Shown here piece after piece: positions 1-7,854 of a stretch of 64,000 nt of DNA. The notes under the pieces are model-generated. The model saw only the letters and a program-made list of their open reading frames with translations, ran no database searches and was not told the origin of the DNA. The stretch covers positions 1 through 64,000 of the forward strand of contig NZ_JANLNV010000010.1 of NCBI RefSeq assembly GCF_025465935.1, given 5' to 3'. The stretch's first letter is position 1, and each line of letters begins with the position of its first letter. A program made the position numbers and the translations under genes. The stretch is from Pseudomonas sp. 7P_10.2_Bac1 (GTDB lineage Bacteria; Pseudomonadota; Gammaproteobacteria; Pseudomonadales; Pseudomonadaceae).

Positions 1-87
1 TCCCTCGGCGGCATAACCCCTAAACAGAAATTGGCCCTGGTGGCCTGACCTCTATTTTTGACGAGTATTAAAATGGGGGGATTACCA
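1..87 (+). mobile_element. Right end of an IS3-family insertion sequence (partial)
   Basis: The first 48 bases read in frame as SLGGITPKQKLALVA followed by TGA. This resembles the C-terminus of IS3-family DDE transposases (the usual '..RPHSSLGG.TP..' ending). The following bases end in GGGGGGATTACCA at 75-87. Read from the other side this is TGGTAATCCCCCC, which fits an IS3-type terminal inverted repeat with TG/CA ends. The rest of the element lies before the window, so the matching left repeat and target duplication cannot be seen. Confidence 0.6.
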
Positions 88-198
88 TAGGGTGTGGTTT
101 TGTTTGCTAAAACATTGCTAGCCTGGGTCACGTCAAAGAGATACGATCATTCGTAATTGCACTTCAAAGATTGGCGGCGTCACCGAAGCGGAGGATAT

Positions 199-357
199 AT
201 GTGTGACCGATCTCACGATAAAGTCATGGGCGAGTCTTATCGCCATCGACCTTTAGATGCTGTGGGAATGTTTAAAGCGTTATTGATTCAAGGCGGGACT
301 CTTGGAGAGTGGCGCATATTCTTGCGTCATATTCGGATAGCATTGTGCAAACGATAA
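199..357 (+). CDS. Small hypothetical protein (52 aa) with a strong ribosome binding site
   Basis: An ATG at 199 follows GGAGG (190-194) at ideal spacing, which favours this start over the TTG at 157 in the same frame. The product is 52 residues, basic (ends RIALCKR), with no signal peptide or clear membrane segment. I do not recognise a family. It lies just inside the IS end and upstream of the restriction-modification locus, in AT-rich accessory DNA. It may be a real small gene or the remnant of a larger one. Confidence 0.35.
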   Translation: MCDRSHDKVMGESYRHRPLDAVGMFKALLIQGGTLGEWRIFLRHIRIALCKR

Positions 358-467
358 CAAGATTTTTGTTGAAGATATTATCTCGAGACGCTGGATGGCG
401 TCAGATTAGTAGGGGCCATTTAATTGATGCGGGAGAGTGGGTACATGTCTCGATGGAGCAAATCTTA

Positions 468-505
468 ATCTAACCGGTAAGCTCCTTGAAACTTACTGGT
501 TAGAT
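468..505. terminator. Inverted repeat, possible end-of-operon hairpin
   Basis: Two 14-base arms (468-481 and 492-505) pair with a single G-T wobble around a 10-base loop. The hairpin sits just beyond the stop codon of the candidate endonuclease gene, which reads on the minus strand. There is no clean T-run on either side, so it may stabilise the 3' end of the message rather than be a classical intrinsic terminator. Confidence 0.4.
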
Positions 506-526
506 AATATTTGGGTGTGTGAAATA

Positions 527-2185
527 TCAAATAGTTTTTATCTGGATTAGGCCGTTGCTGTTTAACCACCCGAGATCTAAACTAAATCGAGTTGCGCCTG
601 AGTCTGTGGCGCCTAAAAGTCGTTCATAGATTCTTCCAAGGGCTGGTAATCCGACTCCCCGATCAGCTCCCACCCCCGGGGCAATTACAACAACAGAACC
701 TCCAGTTCTCTGGAATCGTTCTCCTTCCACCACAATGATATCCAGCAACATTATACGTCTTGAATTGACAAGCAGTCTTGGTGAAATTTGGATGAGGCCA
801 GAAGCTTGTAACATTAAGTTTTCTGCAATACAGAAATTATAACACCGTAAAATCTCTTCCTCTGAGTAGTCTTCATCAATCAAAATTAACCTTGCGCGCT
901 CTAGCGATCCTTCAGCACGGAGTAGTGCATGCACAAAATCGAGAGGCGTTAAAAAGCCAATATTTTGTAACGCCCGGCGAAGTTTCACATGAGCCGTTCT
1001 TACTTGGATGAAGTCCGCGGTGGAGGGCATCTCAAGCATGTGCTTGAGATCTCGGTAAAGACTCGAGTAATAGCCCGCACCATCCAAGTACTCAACAAAT
1101 AGTGCCCTTGGGTATATTGCTCTAGTCAATACTCTAGATGAACGTGTTTGATCAACGACCTTGTGAGAAACACTGCCTGAATCACCAGCGTAAAACTGTG
1201 CTTGAATAAAAATGCGCGGTGACCAGCCAGGTGTTCTATACGGCAATACAAAATCATATGCTCGCGTTTTAGTGGGATCGGCACTCAAGTCATCAATAAT
1301 ACGGCCCCCATTGTTATTCTCTTGTAGCTCAACGGCGGCCTCAATAAGATCGTCTCTTTGCAGGTCGCGACCACTAATTACTACGTCATCATTATTGAAA
1401 TCAATACCGGATTTTAAGCCCCACGTTGTCATGCAGCGTCTGAGAATTTTCTCTGGCAGATGTCCACTCTGAGCTGCGACTGATCCGCGCACTTTAAAGG
1501 CAACGATAGGGGCCAGCAGCTTGCCTTCAAAGCCAGGGTTTCTTTCCTTTAGGGTAAAGTAACTAAATCCTAATGCCCAAAGTTGTTCAATGCTTCCATC
1601 GCTATTAAGTATACTATTGATGTAGCCCTTTAGAAGCCAAACTGCTTCGGATTCTAGGTCAATTGTTCCAGGATATCTCGCTCGAAGAACTAATGCTTCA
1701 CCGATCAGCTTAGAGACTTTCTCCTGCTTAATTACTCGGCCTAGTTCTTCAAATTCAAAATTGACACGCCCATTTCCACGGCGGTTCACCATTGGGAAAA
1801 CGGTTCTATTTTCGCTTTGAATTAGGTATACCGGAAATTGACACTTCATATTGTTATCAGACTTTCCAGTGACCAGGAAAAGCATTGATATCAATGAATC
1901 GAGTAGGTCAATTGCAGCAGTAAGTGATAATTCAATTGTCTCAAATTCAGCTATAATTCTCTCTACTTGGGCGATGCAATAGATTGCCATCTGCTCAGGG
2001 TTGCAATCTTCTACACGTTGAAAACCGTTGGTAGCGGCGCCGAGTGAATCTAGAATTAGGCTGATCTTTTCTAGTTCGCTGCGATAGGTTGCCGTGTCAC
2101 TAACCTGCTGAATAGATGCAGTAATCCAATTTTCAAACTCGCTCAACTTCTCTTCTAGAGAAAGTTCTACTGATACCAGTTTCAA
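527..2185 (-). CDS. Candidate type II restriction endonuclease partner of the cytosine methyltransferase
   Basis: 552 aa, TTG start preceded by AAGGAAG at good spacing. Its first 53 bases overlap the end of the methyltransferase gene on the same strand, so the two are translationally coupled. No family is recognised with certainty. Residues 309-342 show a PD-(D/E)XK-like pattern: Asp311 in AYDFVLPY, a following strand RIFIQAQFYAGD with Gln328 and Gln330 where many nucleases have E-x-K, then Lys342. A basic segment (DQTRSSRVLTR) follows. The N-terminal 300 residues look alpha-helical. A gene fused by overlap to a lone C5 methyltransferase is most often the cognate endonuclease, and that is the inference here. 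No separate specificity subunit or helicase is present, which argues against type I or III. Confidence 0.55.
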   Translation of the reverse strand: MKLVSVELSLEEKLSEFENWITASIQQVSDTATYRSELEKISLILDSLGAATNGFQRVEDCNPEQMAIYCIAQVERIIAEFETIELSLTAAIDLLDSLISMLFLVTGKSDNNMKCQFPVYLIQSENRTVFPMVNRRGNGRVNFEFEELGRVIKQEKVSKLIGEALVLRARYPGTIDLESEAVWLLKGYINSILNSDGSIEQLWALGFSYFTLKERNPGFEGKLLAPIVAFKVRGSVAAQSGHLPEKILRRCMTTWGLKSGIDFNNDDVVISGRDLQRDDLIEAAVELQENNNGGRIIDDLSADPTKTRAYDFVLPYRTPGWSPRIFIQAQFYAGDSGSVSHKVVDQTRSSRVLTRAIYPRALFVEYLDGAGYYSSLYRDLKHMLEMPSTADFIQVRTAHVKLRRALQNIGFLTPLDFVHALLRAEGSLERARLILIDEDYSEEEILRCYNFCIAENLMLQASGLIQISPRLLVNSRRIMLLDIIVVEGERFQRTGGSVVVIAPGVGADRGVGLPALGRIYERLLGATDSGATRFSLDLGWLNSNGLIQIKTI

Positions 2186-3518
2186 TTTTCACTTCCTTGG
2201 ACAAATACTTAAAAATTGCCTTTGCAAACGCGCGGCCCACTGGCGGTGATACAGCGTTACCTACAAGCCTATAACCATCCACAAGTTCGCGTTCGCTACT
2301 TCCAAAAGTAAACAGGAAATCGTCAGGGAATCCTTGAAGGCGGGCACACTCCCTCAAGGAAAAAGGACGATTTGCCTCCGGGTGAAGAAAATATCTCGGA
2401 TTGTGAAAATTTGTCAGCACTGTAGAGGAGGGAGAGTCCCAGTCTGGTCGCTTGTATAAGCCTGAGCAAAACATTGCCCCTTTTAAGTCAAACTTTCCTT
2501 CGACTTCTTTGAGGTAGCCTTTAGTCATAAGGCTATCTATATGGCGGCTTACTGATTTTATCCCAGAAAGTTCTTTTATGACTTCGACTGAAAGAGGGTT
2601 GCCATTTGGAATGGATCCATATTTTTTATGGCGCCTATTCTTCCCGATTGTCTCGAGAATATTTCTTTCTGTGTCGTTGATGTGGCCGAAGTATTCTGGT
2701 ATGTCCCAGGTATAAACAGACGTCGGGGAGTGCCTAACATTACAAAGTTTCTGACCAGGTCCAATTTTTGCGAAAATAGAACTCCATGCATCATTCCATG
2801 CATATGTGACCCTGTGGTCCGCAATCTTAGAGTCTAGCTGAATTAAATCCCCTATAGACTCTCGGATAGTCCTCGCCGGTAGCAGGGTTTGCTTATCCTG
2901 AGAGAAAAGATCCCCGAGGTCCGCAATCGCTGCTTCACCGTTTCGGCTCTGGCTTAAATGTGTAAATTCGGGCCAATTAAAGTCATCAAATAAAAGATCA
3001 TCCCTAATCCCAATAAAGTATATTCTTCTTCTATGTTGGGGGACCCCGAATCCAACGGAATCAAACAGCCGATACTCAACTCTATAACCAATATCTTTAA
3101 AGTCTCTGACTATGGCTTCTAGGTACGCGCCTTTAAAGTTTTGCGATAATCCGTCGACATTTTCTGCGAGAAACAATTTCGGTTTTAATCTATTTACGGC
3201 TGAATGCATTTCCAGATACAGCAGGTTTCGTATGTCATCATGTTTTTTTGGTCCAGCCTTCGAGAACCCTTGGCATGGGAATCCTCCAAGAATGATGTCG
3301 CACGAACCAATAGATTTCATTTCAGCATGGAATTCATCAGAGGTGACGTCTCTAACATACGCCCTCTCGTCAATATTTTTTTTATAAACCGCCACAGCTG
3401 CAGGGTCATTATCACAAGCGTAAATCAAATCGTAATCCAGTTCTTTAAACCCGACATCAAGCCCGCCGCACCCAGCAAAAAGGCTTACAACGGTTGGTTT
3501 TTGAACTAAACTATTCAT
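2133..3518 (-). CDS. DNA (cytosine-5) methyltransferase of a type II restriction-modification system
   Basis: 461 aa from ATG at 3518; the frame is open further upstream, but family alignment supports MNSLVQKPTVVSLFAGCGG as the N-terminus. Conserved motifs appear in order: motif I VSLFAGCGGLDVGF (11-24), motif IV GGFPCQGFS with catalytic Cys82, motif VI ENV (119-121), motif VIII QHRRR (161-165), then the target-recognition region, motif IX RECARLQGFPDDF and motif X LVGNAVSPPV. It transfers methyl groups from S-adenosylmethionine to C5 of cytosine in a specific site, protecting host DNA. The target-recognition region contains a helix-turn-helix-like stretch (LSVEVIKELSGIKSVSRHI). No vsr gene lies nearby. 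Base composition is clearly more AT-rich than the core genes, consistent with acquisition. Confidence 0.95.
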   Translation of the reverse strand: MNSLVQKPTVVSLFAGCGGLDVGFKELDYDLIYACDNDPAAVAVYKKNIDERAYVRDVTSDEFHAEMKSIGSCDIILGGFPCQGFSKAGPKKHDDIRNLLYLEMHSAVNRLKPKLFLAENVDGLSQNFKGAYLEAIVRDFKDIGYRVEYRLFDSVGFGVPQHRRRIYFIGIRDDLLFDDFNWPEFTHLSQSRNGEAAIADLGDLFSQDKQTLLPARTIRESIGDLIQLDSKIADHRVTYAWNDAWSSIFAKIGPGQKLCNVRHSPTSVYTWDIPEYFGHINDTERNILETIGKNRRHKKYGSIPNGNPLSVEVIKELSGIKSVSRHIDSLMTKGYLKEVEGKFDLKGAMFCSGLYKRPDWDSPSSTVLTNFHNPRYFLHPEANRPFSLRECARLQGFPDDFLFTFGSSERELVDGYRLVGNAVSPPVGRAFAKAIFKYLSKEVKIETGISRTFSRREVERV

Positions 3519-3594
3519 GATCACTTCGCTGCGCAATATAAACAAAAAAATAAATTCCCGCATTTTATCACGTGTCAAATGACTAGGCAAGATC

Positions 3595-3825
3595 ATGATT
3601 AGGCTTGATTATTATAATAGGCTTCCGGCTCGCGAAGAGCATACGACATTGGTATGCAAACTTTTGAACAGTGGAGGTAAGTTTCAGTTGAAAAGCATTG
3701 TAAGTAAAACTGGACTCACAAAAACCCAGGTTTTATGCACTTTGCAAGCACTTGTTAATCATAAGATAGTATCTTTTTCTGCTGTTGGAAAAACAAAATT
3801 TTACTTCATAGAGTCTGATATGTGA
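3595..3825 (+). CDS. Small winged-helix-like protein, possible regulator of the restriction-modification locus
   Basis: 76 aa, divergent from the methyltransferase with only 76 bp between the start codons, so the two promoters must share this gap. The sequence reads as one winged helix: helix (TTLVCKLLNSG), helix (LKSIVSKTGL), a likely recognition helix (KTQVLCTLQALVNHK) and a beta-wing (IVSFSAVGKTKFYFIE). It is not a classical C protein, which belongs to the XRE fold. The small size, divergent position and fold suggest a controller that times methyltransferase expression, but this is inference. A weak AGGC lies before the ATG. Confidence 0.6.
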   Translation: MIRLDYYNRLPAREEHTTLVCKLLNSGGKFQLKSIVSKTGLTKTQVLCTLQALVNHKIVSFSAVGKTKFYFIESDM

Positions 3826-3887
3826 GCAGGCATTTACTTTGAAATAATAATCGTCTGTTCGAAGTGAGGTTATGATTTATAGTGAAC

Positions 3888-5000
3888 TTATTTTAGTTTT
3901 TTTGCTAGGTCTTCTGTCCGAGGATGGTAGTAGCGCATTAGCATGCGTGAGTCTTGGTGTCCTGTAATTTTCGTTAATTCATGCAGCGGGAATATTTCAG
4001 CAAGTCGGGAAGTTGCTTCGTGCCTCAGATCATGAAATCTAAGGTCCGTCAGGAAAAGATCATCTTCAATTTTTTTCTGGAGTTTATTTTTTTTCTTCCC
4101 CTCATTTCCCCAATGTTTTTCTAGGCCTTTTTCATAGGCCATTCGAGCGTTGTTCAATGCTTCCATAAAAGCTTTGGTGATGGTGTCTGGTTGGCTTTTG
4201 AATAGCCGGCCATCATCCCGCGAGGGCTGTTTTTTTAGGATTTCAACGGCAACGCTAGAAAGCGGAACTCCGCGAGCGGAGCCGTTTTTGGTGAGTGGGA
4301 GGATGGCTGTTCTCTTCTCGAGATTTACATTGGACCTCAGTAGTCCTGCAATTTCGCTTCGGCGCATAGCTGTCTCTACTGCAAACTTGACTATCTTTGG
4401 AAGCTCAGTCGAGCGGCAGTGGCGGTAGAGCATTTCCAGTTCGTCCAGGTGCTCGCAGACTAGACCGTCGTTTGTGAGTGTCCAGACGTCCGCGCTGAGC
4501 ACACGTCTCTTCCTTGCGTCAGTAACAGTGGGCTGCCGGATCAGCTCGACTGGGTTGATCAGGGATTCCATCCGCCATTCTTTACGAGCGATGGTGAACA
4601 CATGCGAAATCAAGGCGAGTTCACGTCGCACTGTGGATGCCGCCAGTCCCTCTTCGAGGCGTTTGTCGCGATACGCCGCCATATCGGACCCGCGGATACT
4701 GGCAAGTGAGCGAAGCGCGAGCGGATGGCGTTGCATTGCGAGGATACGTGACAGCTCGGACGCACTGCTGCGTTTTTTGCTCGTAACCTCCGTTGCATAC
4801 AACTCTAGTGCGCTGGCGAAGGAGGTCGCCTCCGCTTCGTTCCGGCTGACGAACACACCAGCATCCATTTCGCGCTCAATCATGGTCGCCCAGGTTTTTG
4901 CTTCGAGTTGGGTATTGAATGTACGTGTCTGTTGGGGCCACCCTTTGCGTCTGATTTGGGCGTGCCATTGGTGGGGGCCTTTCTTCCTAAACGTCGCCAT
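3888..5000 (-). CDS. Tyrosine recombinase / phage-type integrase
   Basis: 370 aa. It has an N-terminal AP2-like arm-binding segment (FRKKGPHQWHAQIRRKGWP, residues 4-22), a core-binding helical domain and a C-terminal catalytic domain. Catalytic residues visible are Arg in ETAMRRSEIAGLL, the HDLRH box, the GHQ His and the nucleophile Tyr in RYYHP. It would integrate or excise a genomic island. It reads away from the core gene at 5051, so the island boundary is likely the 50 bp between them or very near it. The tRNA-end att site usual for such enzymes is not visible, and the far end of the island lies outside the window. Confidence 0.93.
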   Translation of the reverse strand: MATFRKKGPHQWHAQIRRKGWPQQTRTFNTQLEAKTWATMIEREMDAGVFVSRNEAEATSFASALELYATEVTSKKRSSASELSRILAMQRHPLALRSLASIRGSDMAAYRDKRLEEGLAASTVRRELALISHVFTIARKEWRMESLINPVELIRQPTVTDARKRRVLSADVWTLTNDGLVCEHLDELEMLYRHCRSTELPKIVKFAVETAMRRSEIAGLLRSNVNLEKRTAILPLTKNGSARGVPLSSVAVEILKKQPSRDDGRLFKSQPDTITKAFMEALNNARMAYEKGLEKHWGNEGKKKNKLQKKIEDDLFLTDLRFHDLRHEATSRLAEIFPLHELTKITGHQDSRMLMRYYHPRTEDLAKKLK

Positions 5001-5012
5001 CGCTTTTCACAC

Positions 5013-5030
5013 TGTGCCAAAATTGTGCCA
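5013..5030. repeat. Tandem TGTGCCA repeats, possible integrase arm sites
   Basis: TGTGCCA occurs at 5013-5019 and again at 5024-5030, exactly 11 bp apart (one helical turn), in the gap between the integrase start and the first core gene. Short direct repeats in helical phase next to an int gene often bind the N-terminal arm domain of the integrase. Assignment as att or int-operator is inference. Confidence 0.35.
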
Positions 5031-5050
5031 TCAACTTTACAGGAACACCC

Positions 5051-5695
5051 ATGGAAGCCGCAAACCCCTTGCTTATCCGCGAAACCTTCCCCGTCGGCCC
5101 TTTGCAGTGCAACTGCACGATCATTGGTGATCCGATCACTAAAAAAGCCATTGTGGTGGATCCGGGCGGCGATCATGAGGGAATTCTCGCGCGACTGAAG
5201 AAGCACGGGCTGCGGCTGGTGAGCATCATCCACACCCATGCGCACCTGGATCACTTTTTAGCGTCGGGCCAGTTGAAGGAGAAAACCGGTGCAACCCTGC
5301 ACTTGCACAAGGAGGACCAGTTTTTGTGGGACAACCTTGAGATGCAATGCAGCCTGTTCGGCGTGCCGTATACGCCTGTACCGCCGCCAGATCGCTGGTT
5401 GGCCGATGACGAAGAGCTGGCCTGCGGCTGCGGTGTGGCCCTGCACACGCCCGGGCATACGCCCGGTTCCATGAGTTTTTGGTTTTCTGAGGCTAAGCTG
5501 TTGATCGCGGGTGACACGCTGTTTCGTCGCGGGGTAGGGCGTACGGACTTATGGGGTGGCGATCAAGCCACTATTGTCCGCTCGATCAAGCAACGTCTGT
5601 ATACGCTGGACGAGGACGCTACCGTGGTGACCGGGCATGGTCCTGACACGCGTCTTGGCGATGAAATGCGTGAGAACCCGTTTGTTCGCGCTTAA
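5051..5695 (+). CDS. Metallo-beta-lactamase-fold hydrolase, glyoxalase II-like (YcbL/GloC type)
   Basis: 214 aa, the usual length for the YcbL/GloC group. Metal ligands are visible: HTHAHLDH (the HxHxDH box near residues 60-67), His in PGHTPGS, Asp in AGDTLF and His in the terminal GHGPDT. The family hydrolyses thioesters such as S-lactoylglutathione in the cytoplasm. This is the first core gene right of the island. The sequence AGGA lies a few bases before the ATG. The substrate cannot be read from sequence. Confidence 0.85.
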   Translation: MEAANPLLIRETFPVGPLQCNCTIIGDPITKKAIVVDPGGDHEGILARLKKHGLRLVSIIHTHAHLDHFLASGQLKEKTGATLHLHKEDQFLWDNLEMQCSLFGVPYTPVPPPDRWLADDEELACGCGVALHTPGHTPGSMSFWFSEAKLLIAGDTLFRRGVGRTDLWGGDQATIVRSIKQRLYTLDEDATVVTGHGPDTRLGDEMRENPFVRA

Positions 5696-5798
5696 ACAAG
5701 ATGTAATGGAATTTTTACCGTTGGTCGTGTTCCAACGAACCGCAGAGGTCTATTGCCAACGGCCTTTGTCCCCAGAAAGATTGAGTAGGAGCTTCACC

Positions 5799-6515
5799 AT
5801 GTTCATCTCGCGTCGTTTGATTGTGGCTGCAAGTGCAATTGCCTTGTTGGCCGGCTGCGCCTCTCCCAACCCTTATGACAACCAGGGCCAGGCCTCTTCG
5901 GGCATGAGCAATACTGCTAAATACGGTGGTCTCGGTGCCTTGGCTGGTGCTGTTGCAGGTGCTGCCATTGACCACAACAACCGTGGCAAGGGCGCATTGA
6001 TCGGCGCTGCGGTGGCGGGTCTGGGGGCTGCGGGCTATGGCTATTACGCTGACAAGCAAGAAGCCGCGCTGCGCGCCAGCATGGCTAACACAGGCGTTGA
6101 GGTTCAGCGTCAGGGCGACAACATTACGCTAGTGATGCCGGGCAACATTACGTTTGCCACCAGCTCGGCGAATATTGCGCCAAGCTTCTATCAGCCGCTT
6201 AACAGCCTGGCCAACTCGCTGAAGCAGTTGAACAACCAGCAGCAAATCCAAATCGTGGGTTACACCGATAGCACCGGTAACAGCGCTTTCAACCAGCAGC
6301 TGTCGCAACAACGTGCGCAGAGCGTAGCGACCTACCTGACCTCGCAGGGCGTCAGTGGCCAGTACCTGTCGGTGATTGGTAAAGGCCCGGCCGACCCGAT
6401 TGCCAGCAACGCCACCCCTGATGGCCGCGCTCAGAACCGTCGTGTTCAGATCACCCTGGCGCCGATCCCGGGTATGAACTACCAGCAACAGGGTCAGGTG
6501 CAGCAGTACCCGTAA
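5799..6515 (+). CDS. OmpA-family outer membrane lipoprotein (YiaD-like)
   Basis: 238 aa from ATG 5799, chosen because TAGGAG precedes it and a lipoprotein signal follows directly (MFISRRLIVAASAIALLAGC, lipobox LAGC). A glycine-zipper segment (about 45-85, alternating GxxxG and Ala) precedes a C-terminal OmpA peptidoglycan-binding domain with the hallmark IVGYTDSTGNSAFNQQLSQQRA and DGRAQNRRVQI. It probably tethers the outer membrane to peptidoglycan. A strong terminator follows. Confidence 0.9.
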   Translation: MFISRRLIVAASAIALLAGCASPNPYDNQGQASSGMSNTAKYGGLGALAGAVAGAAIDHNNRGKGALIGAAVAGLGAAGYGYYADKQEAALRASMANTGVEVQRQGDNITLVMPGNITFATSSANIAPSFYQPLNSLANSLKQLNNQQQIQIVGYTDSTGNSAFNQQLSQQRAQSVATYLTSQGVSGQYLSVIGKGPADPIASNATPDGRAQNRRVQITLAPIPGMNYQQQGQVQQYP

Positions 6516-6560
6516 CTCGACAGTGAGGCCGCAGCTCTCGGCGGCGGCTCCAGCGTCCAT

Positions 6561-6600
6561 AAAAAAGCCCCGCGATCGTTGCTGATCGCGGGGCTTTTTG
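6561..6600. terminator. Bidirectional intrinsic terminator
   Basis: A perfect stem (AAAAAGCCCCGCGATC with its complement) around a six-base loop, with A-run and T-run on opposite sides. It serves the OmpA-type lipoprotein gene from the left and yhcB from the right. Confidence 0.9.
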
Positions 6601-6621
6601 TTGAGCGTTTGGCTGGATGAA

Positions 6622-7056
6622 TTACTTCTTCAGGCCGTAATGCTCGTCCAGCATGCCGGGGGCGTTCGGGCTTTTTGGCGCGTAATCCTTTGGCGGCTCG
6701 GAACTGTGCGGCGGGGTCAGGCGCTCGCGGTGCGGTTGTGGTGCCTCGGAGTGCAGGGCCGCCAGCAGGCGCTGACGTGTCAGTTCGTCCAGTGCCAGGC
6801 TGTTGGCGCCTTCAGCGAGGTGATCTTGCACTTCCTGGTAGCTCTGGGTGAGTTTCTTCACCAGATGGGCCGTGGTGTTGAAGTGGGTTACTACTTCACT
6901 TTGATAGTGATCAAAACGTTCCTGGATGTCGTCCAGCTGACGCTGCGTGCGATTAGGCGCGGCGTTCGGCAGCAGACGAGCGACCAGAAAACCAATGGCG
7001 ACACCGGCAACCAGGGCTAGGGTCGGCAACAACCAAATTAAGAGCGAGTGTTCCAC
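6622..7056 (-). CDS. yhcB: YhcB/ZapG-family inner membrane protein (DUF1043)
   Basis: 144 aa. A single N-terminal membrane helix (LLIWLLPTLALVAGVAIGFLVARLL, shown as residues 5-29) is followed by a coiled coil rich in Q/E/K (about 35-90, with DIQERFDHYQSEVVTHF) and a proline-rich disordered tail ending DEHYGLKK. This architecture and length match YhcB (ZapG), which in enterobacteria is linked to cell division and envelope synthesis. It faces the OmpA-type gene across a shared terminator. Confidence 0.85.
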   Translation of the reverse strand: MEHSLLIWLLPTLALVAGVAIGFLVARLLPNAAPNRTQRQLDDIQERFDHYQSEVVTHFNTTAHLVKKLTQSYQEVQDHLAEGANSLALDELTRQRLLAALHSEAPQPHRERLTPPHSSEPPKDYAPKSPNAPGMLDEHYGLKK

Positions 7057-7195
7057 GAGTCCTTCCTCTATAAACGGCTTTGCTTTACGTTAACGGCTCG
7101 GACCTGCGCTGTATACCGCGATCCACTCGCAAATATGTCAGACAGAATCTATCAGCTAGACGTGTCGACCCACTTTGAGGTCACGGAGTTCCTTC

Positions 7196-7831
7196 TTGCT
7201 TACCCGCGAAACCCCCGTACTGATTGATGGCCCCGTTGGCCAATTGGAAGCTTTATACCTCGATTCTGCTGAGCCGCGCGGCCTTGCGTTGCTGTGCCAT
7301 CCCAACCCGGTACAGGGTGGGACGATGCTGAATAAAGTGGTGTCGACCCTGCAACGCACCGCCCGCGATGCTGGTCTTGTTACGTTGCGATTTAATTACC
7401 GCGGCGTAGGTGCCAGTGCCGGCAGTCACGACATGGGTACTGGCGAAGTCGAAGATGCTCTGGCAGCCGCCCGCTGGTTGCGCGCCCAATACCCTGAGTT
7501 GCCATTGACCTTGCTGGGCTTTTCGTTCGGCGGCTTTGTCGCGGCCAGCCTGGGCGGGCAACTTGAAGCGCAAGGTGCCAAGCTTTCGGGGCTGTTCATG
7601 GTGGCGCCGGCGGTGATGCGTTTGCTTGAGCAATACCCGCTGCCAGCGTCGTGTCCGATCACGGTTATCCAGCCCGAAACTGACGAAGTCATTGATCCGC
7701 AACTGGTATATAACTGGTCAAACGATCTCTCACGCCCCCATGAGCTGCTGAAAGTGGCAGAATGCGGTCACTTTTTTCACGGCAAGCTGCCCGAACTCAA
7801 AGAGTTGGTAGCGCCACGCCTTTTGAATTGA
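7196..7831 (+). CDS. Alpha/beta-hydrolase-fold protein
   Basis: 211 aa if translation begins at TTG 7196, preceded by GGAG; an in-frame TTG at 7175 would add seven residues but has no good ribosome site. The hydrolase pattern is clear: [12 protein letters not shown] loop, GFSFGG nucleophile elbow (Ser about 110), Asp in TDEVIDPQ and His in ECGHFFHGK. This is the COG2945-like dienelactone-hydrolase-type group. The substrate is unknown. The gene ends 23 bp before trpS and is probably co-transcribed with it. Confidence 0.8.
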   Translation: MLTRETPVLIDGPVGQLEALYLDSAEPRGLALLCHPNPVQGGTMLNKVVSTLQRTARDAGLVTLRFNYRGVGASAGSHDMGTGEVEDALAAARWLRAQYPELPLTLLGFSFGGFVAASLGGQLEAQGAKLSGLFMVAPAVMRLLEQYPLPASCPITVIQPETDEVIDPQLVYNWSNDLSRPHELLKVAECGHFFHGKLPELKELVAPRLLN

Positions 7832-7854
7832 TACAGCCTGATAAGCGATTACCC

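Noticed and set aside
157..198. Earlier TTG start of the small ORF at 199
   Set aside because: No ribosome binding site, whereas GGAGG lies just before the ATG at 199.
3519..3596. Longer N-terminus of the methyltransferase starting at 3596
   Set aside because: Motif I begins 11 residues after the ATG at 3518 as in the family, and the extra 26 codons overlap the promoter gap and the divergent start.
3595..3825. Classical restriction-modification C protein
   Set aside because: C proteins are XRE-fold with a five-helix pattern; this one reads as helix-helix-helix-wing, so it is listed as winged-helix-like instead.
5637..5798. N-terminal extension of the OmpA-type lipoprotein
   Set aside because: The frame is open upstream but overlaps the end of the hydrolase gene; the lipoprotein signal and ribosome site fix the start at 5799.
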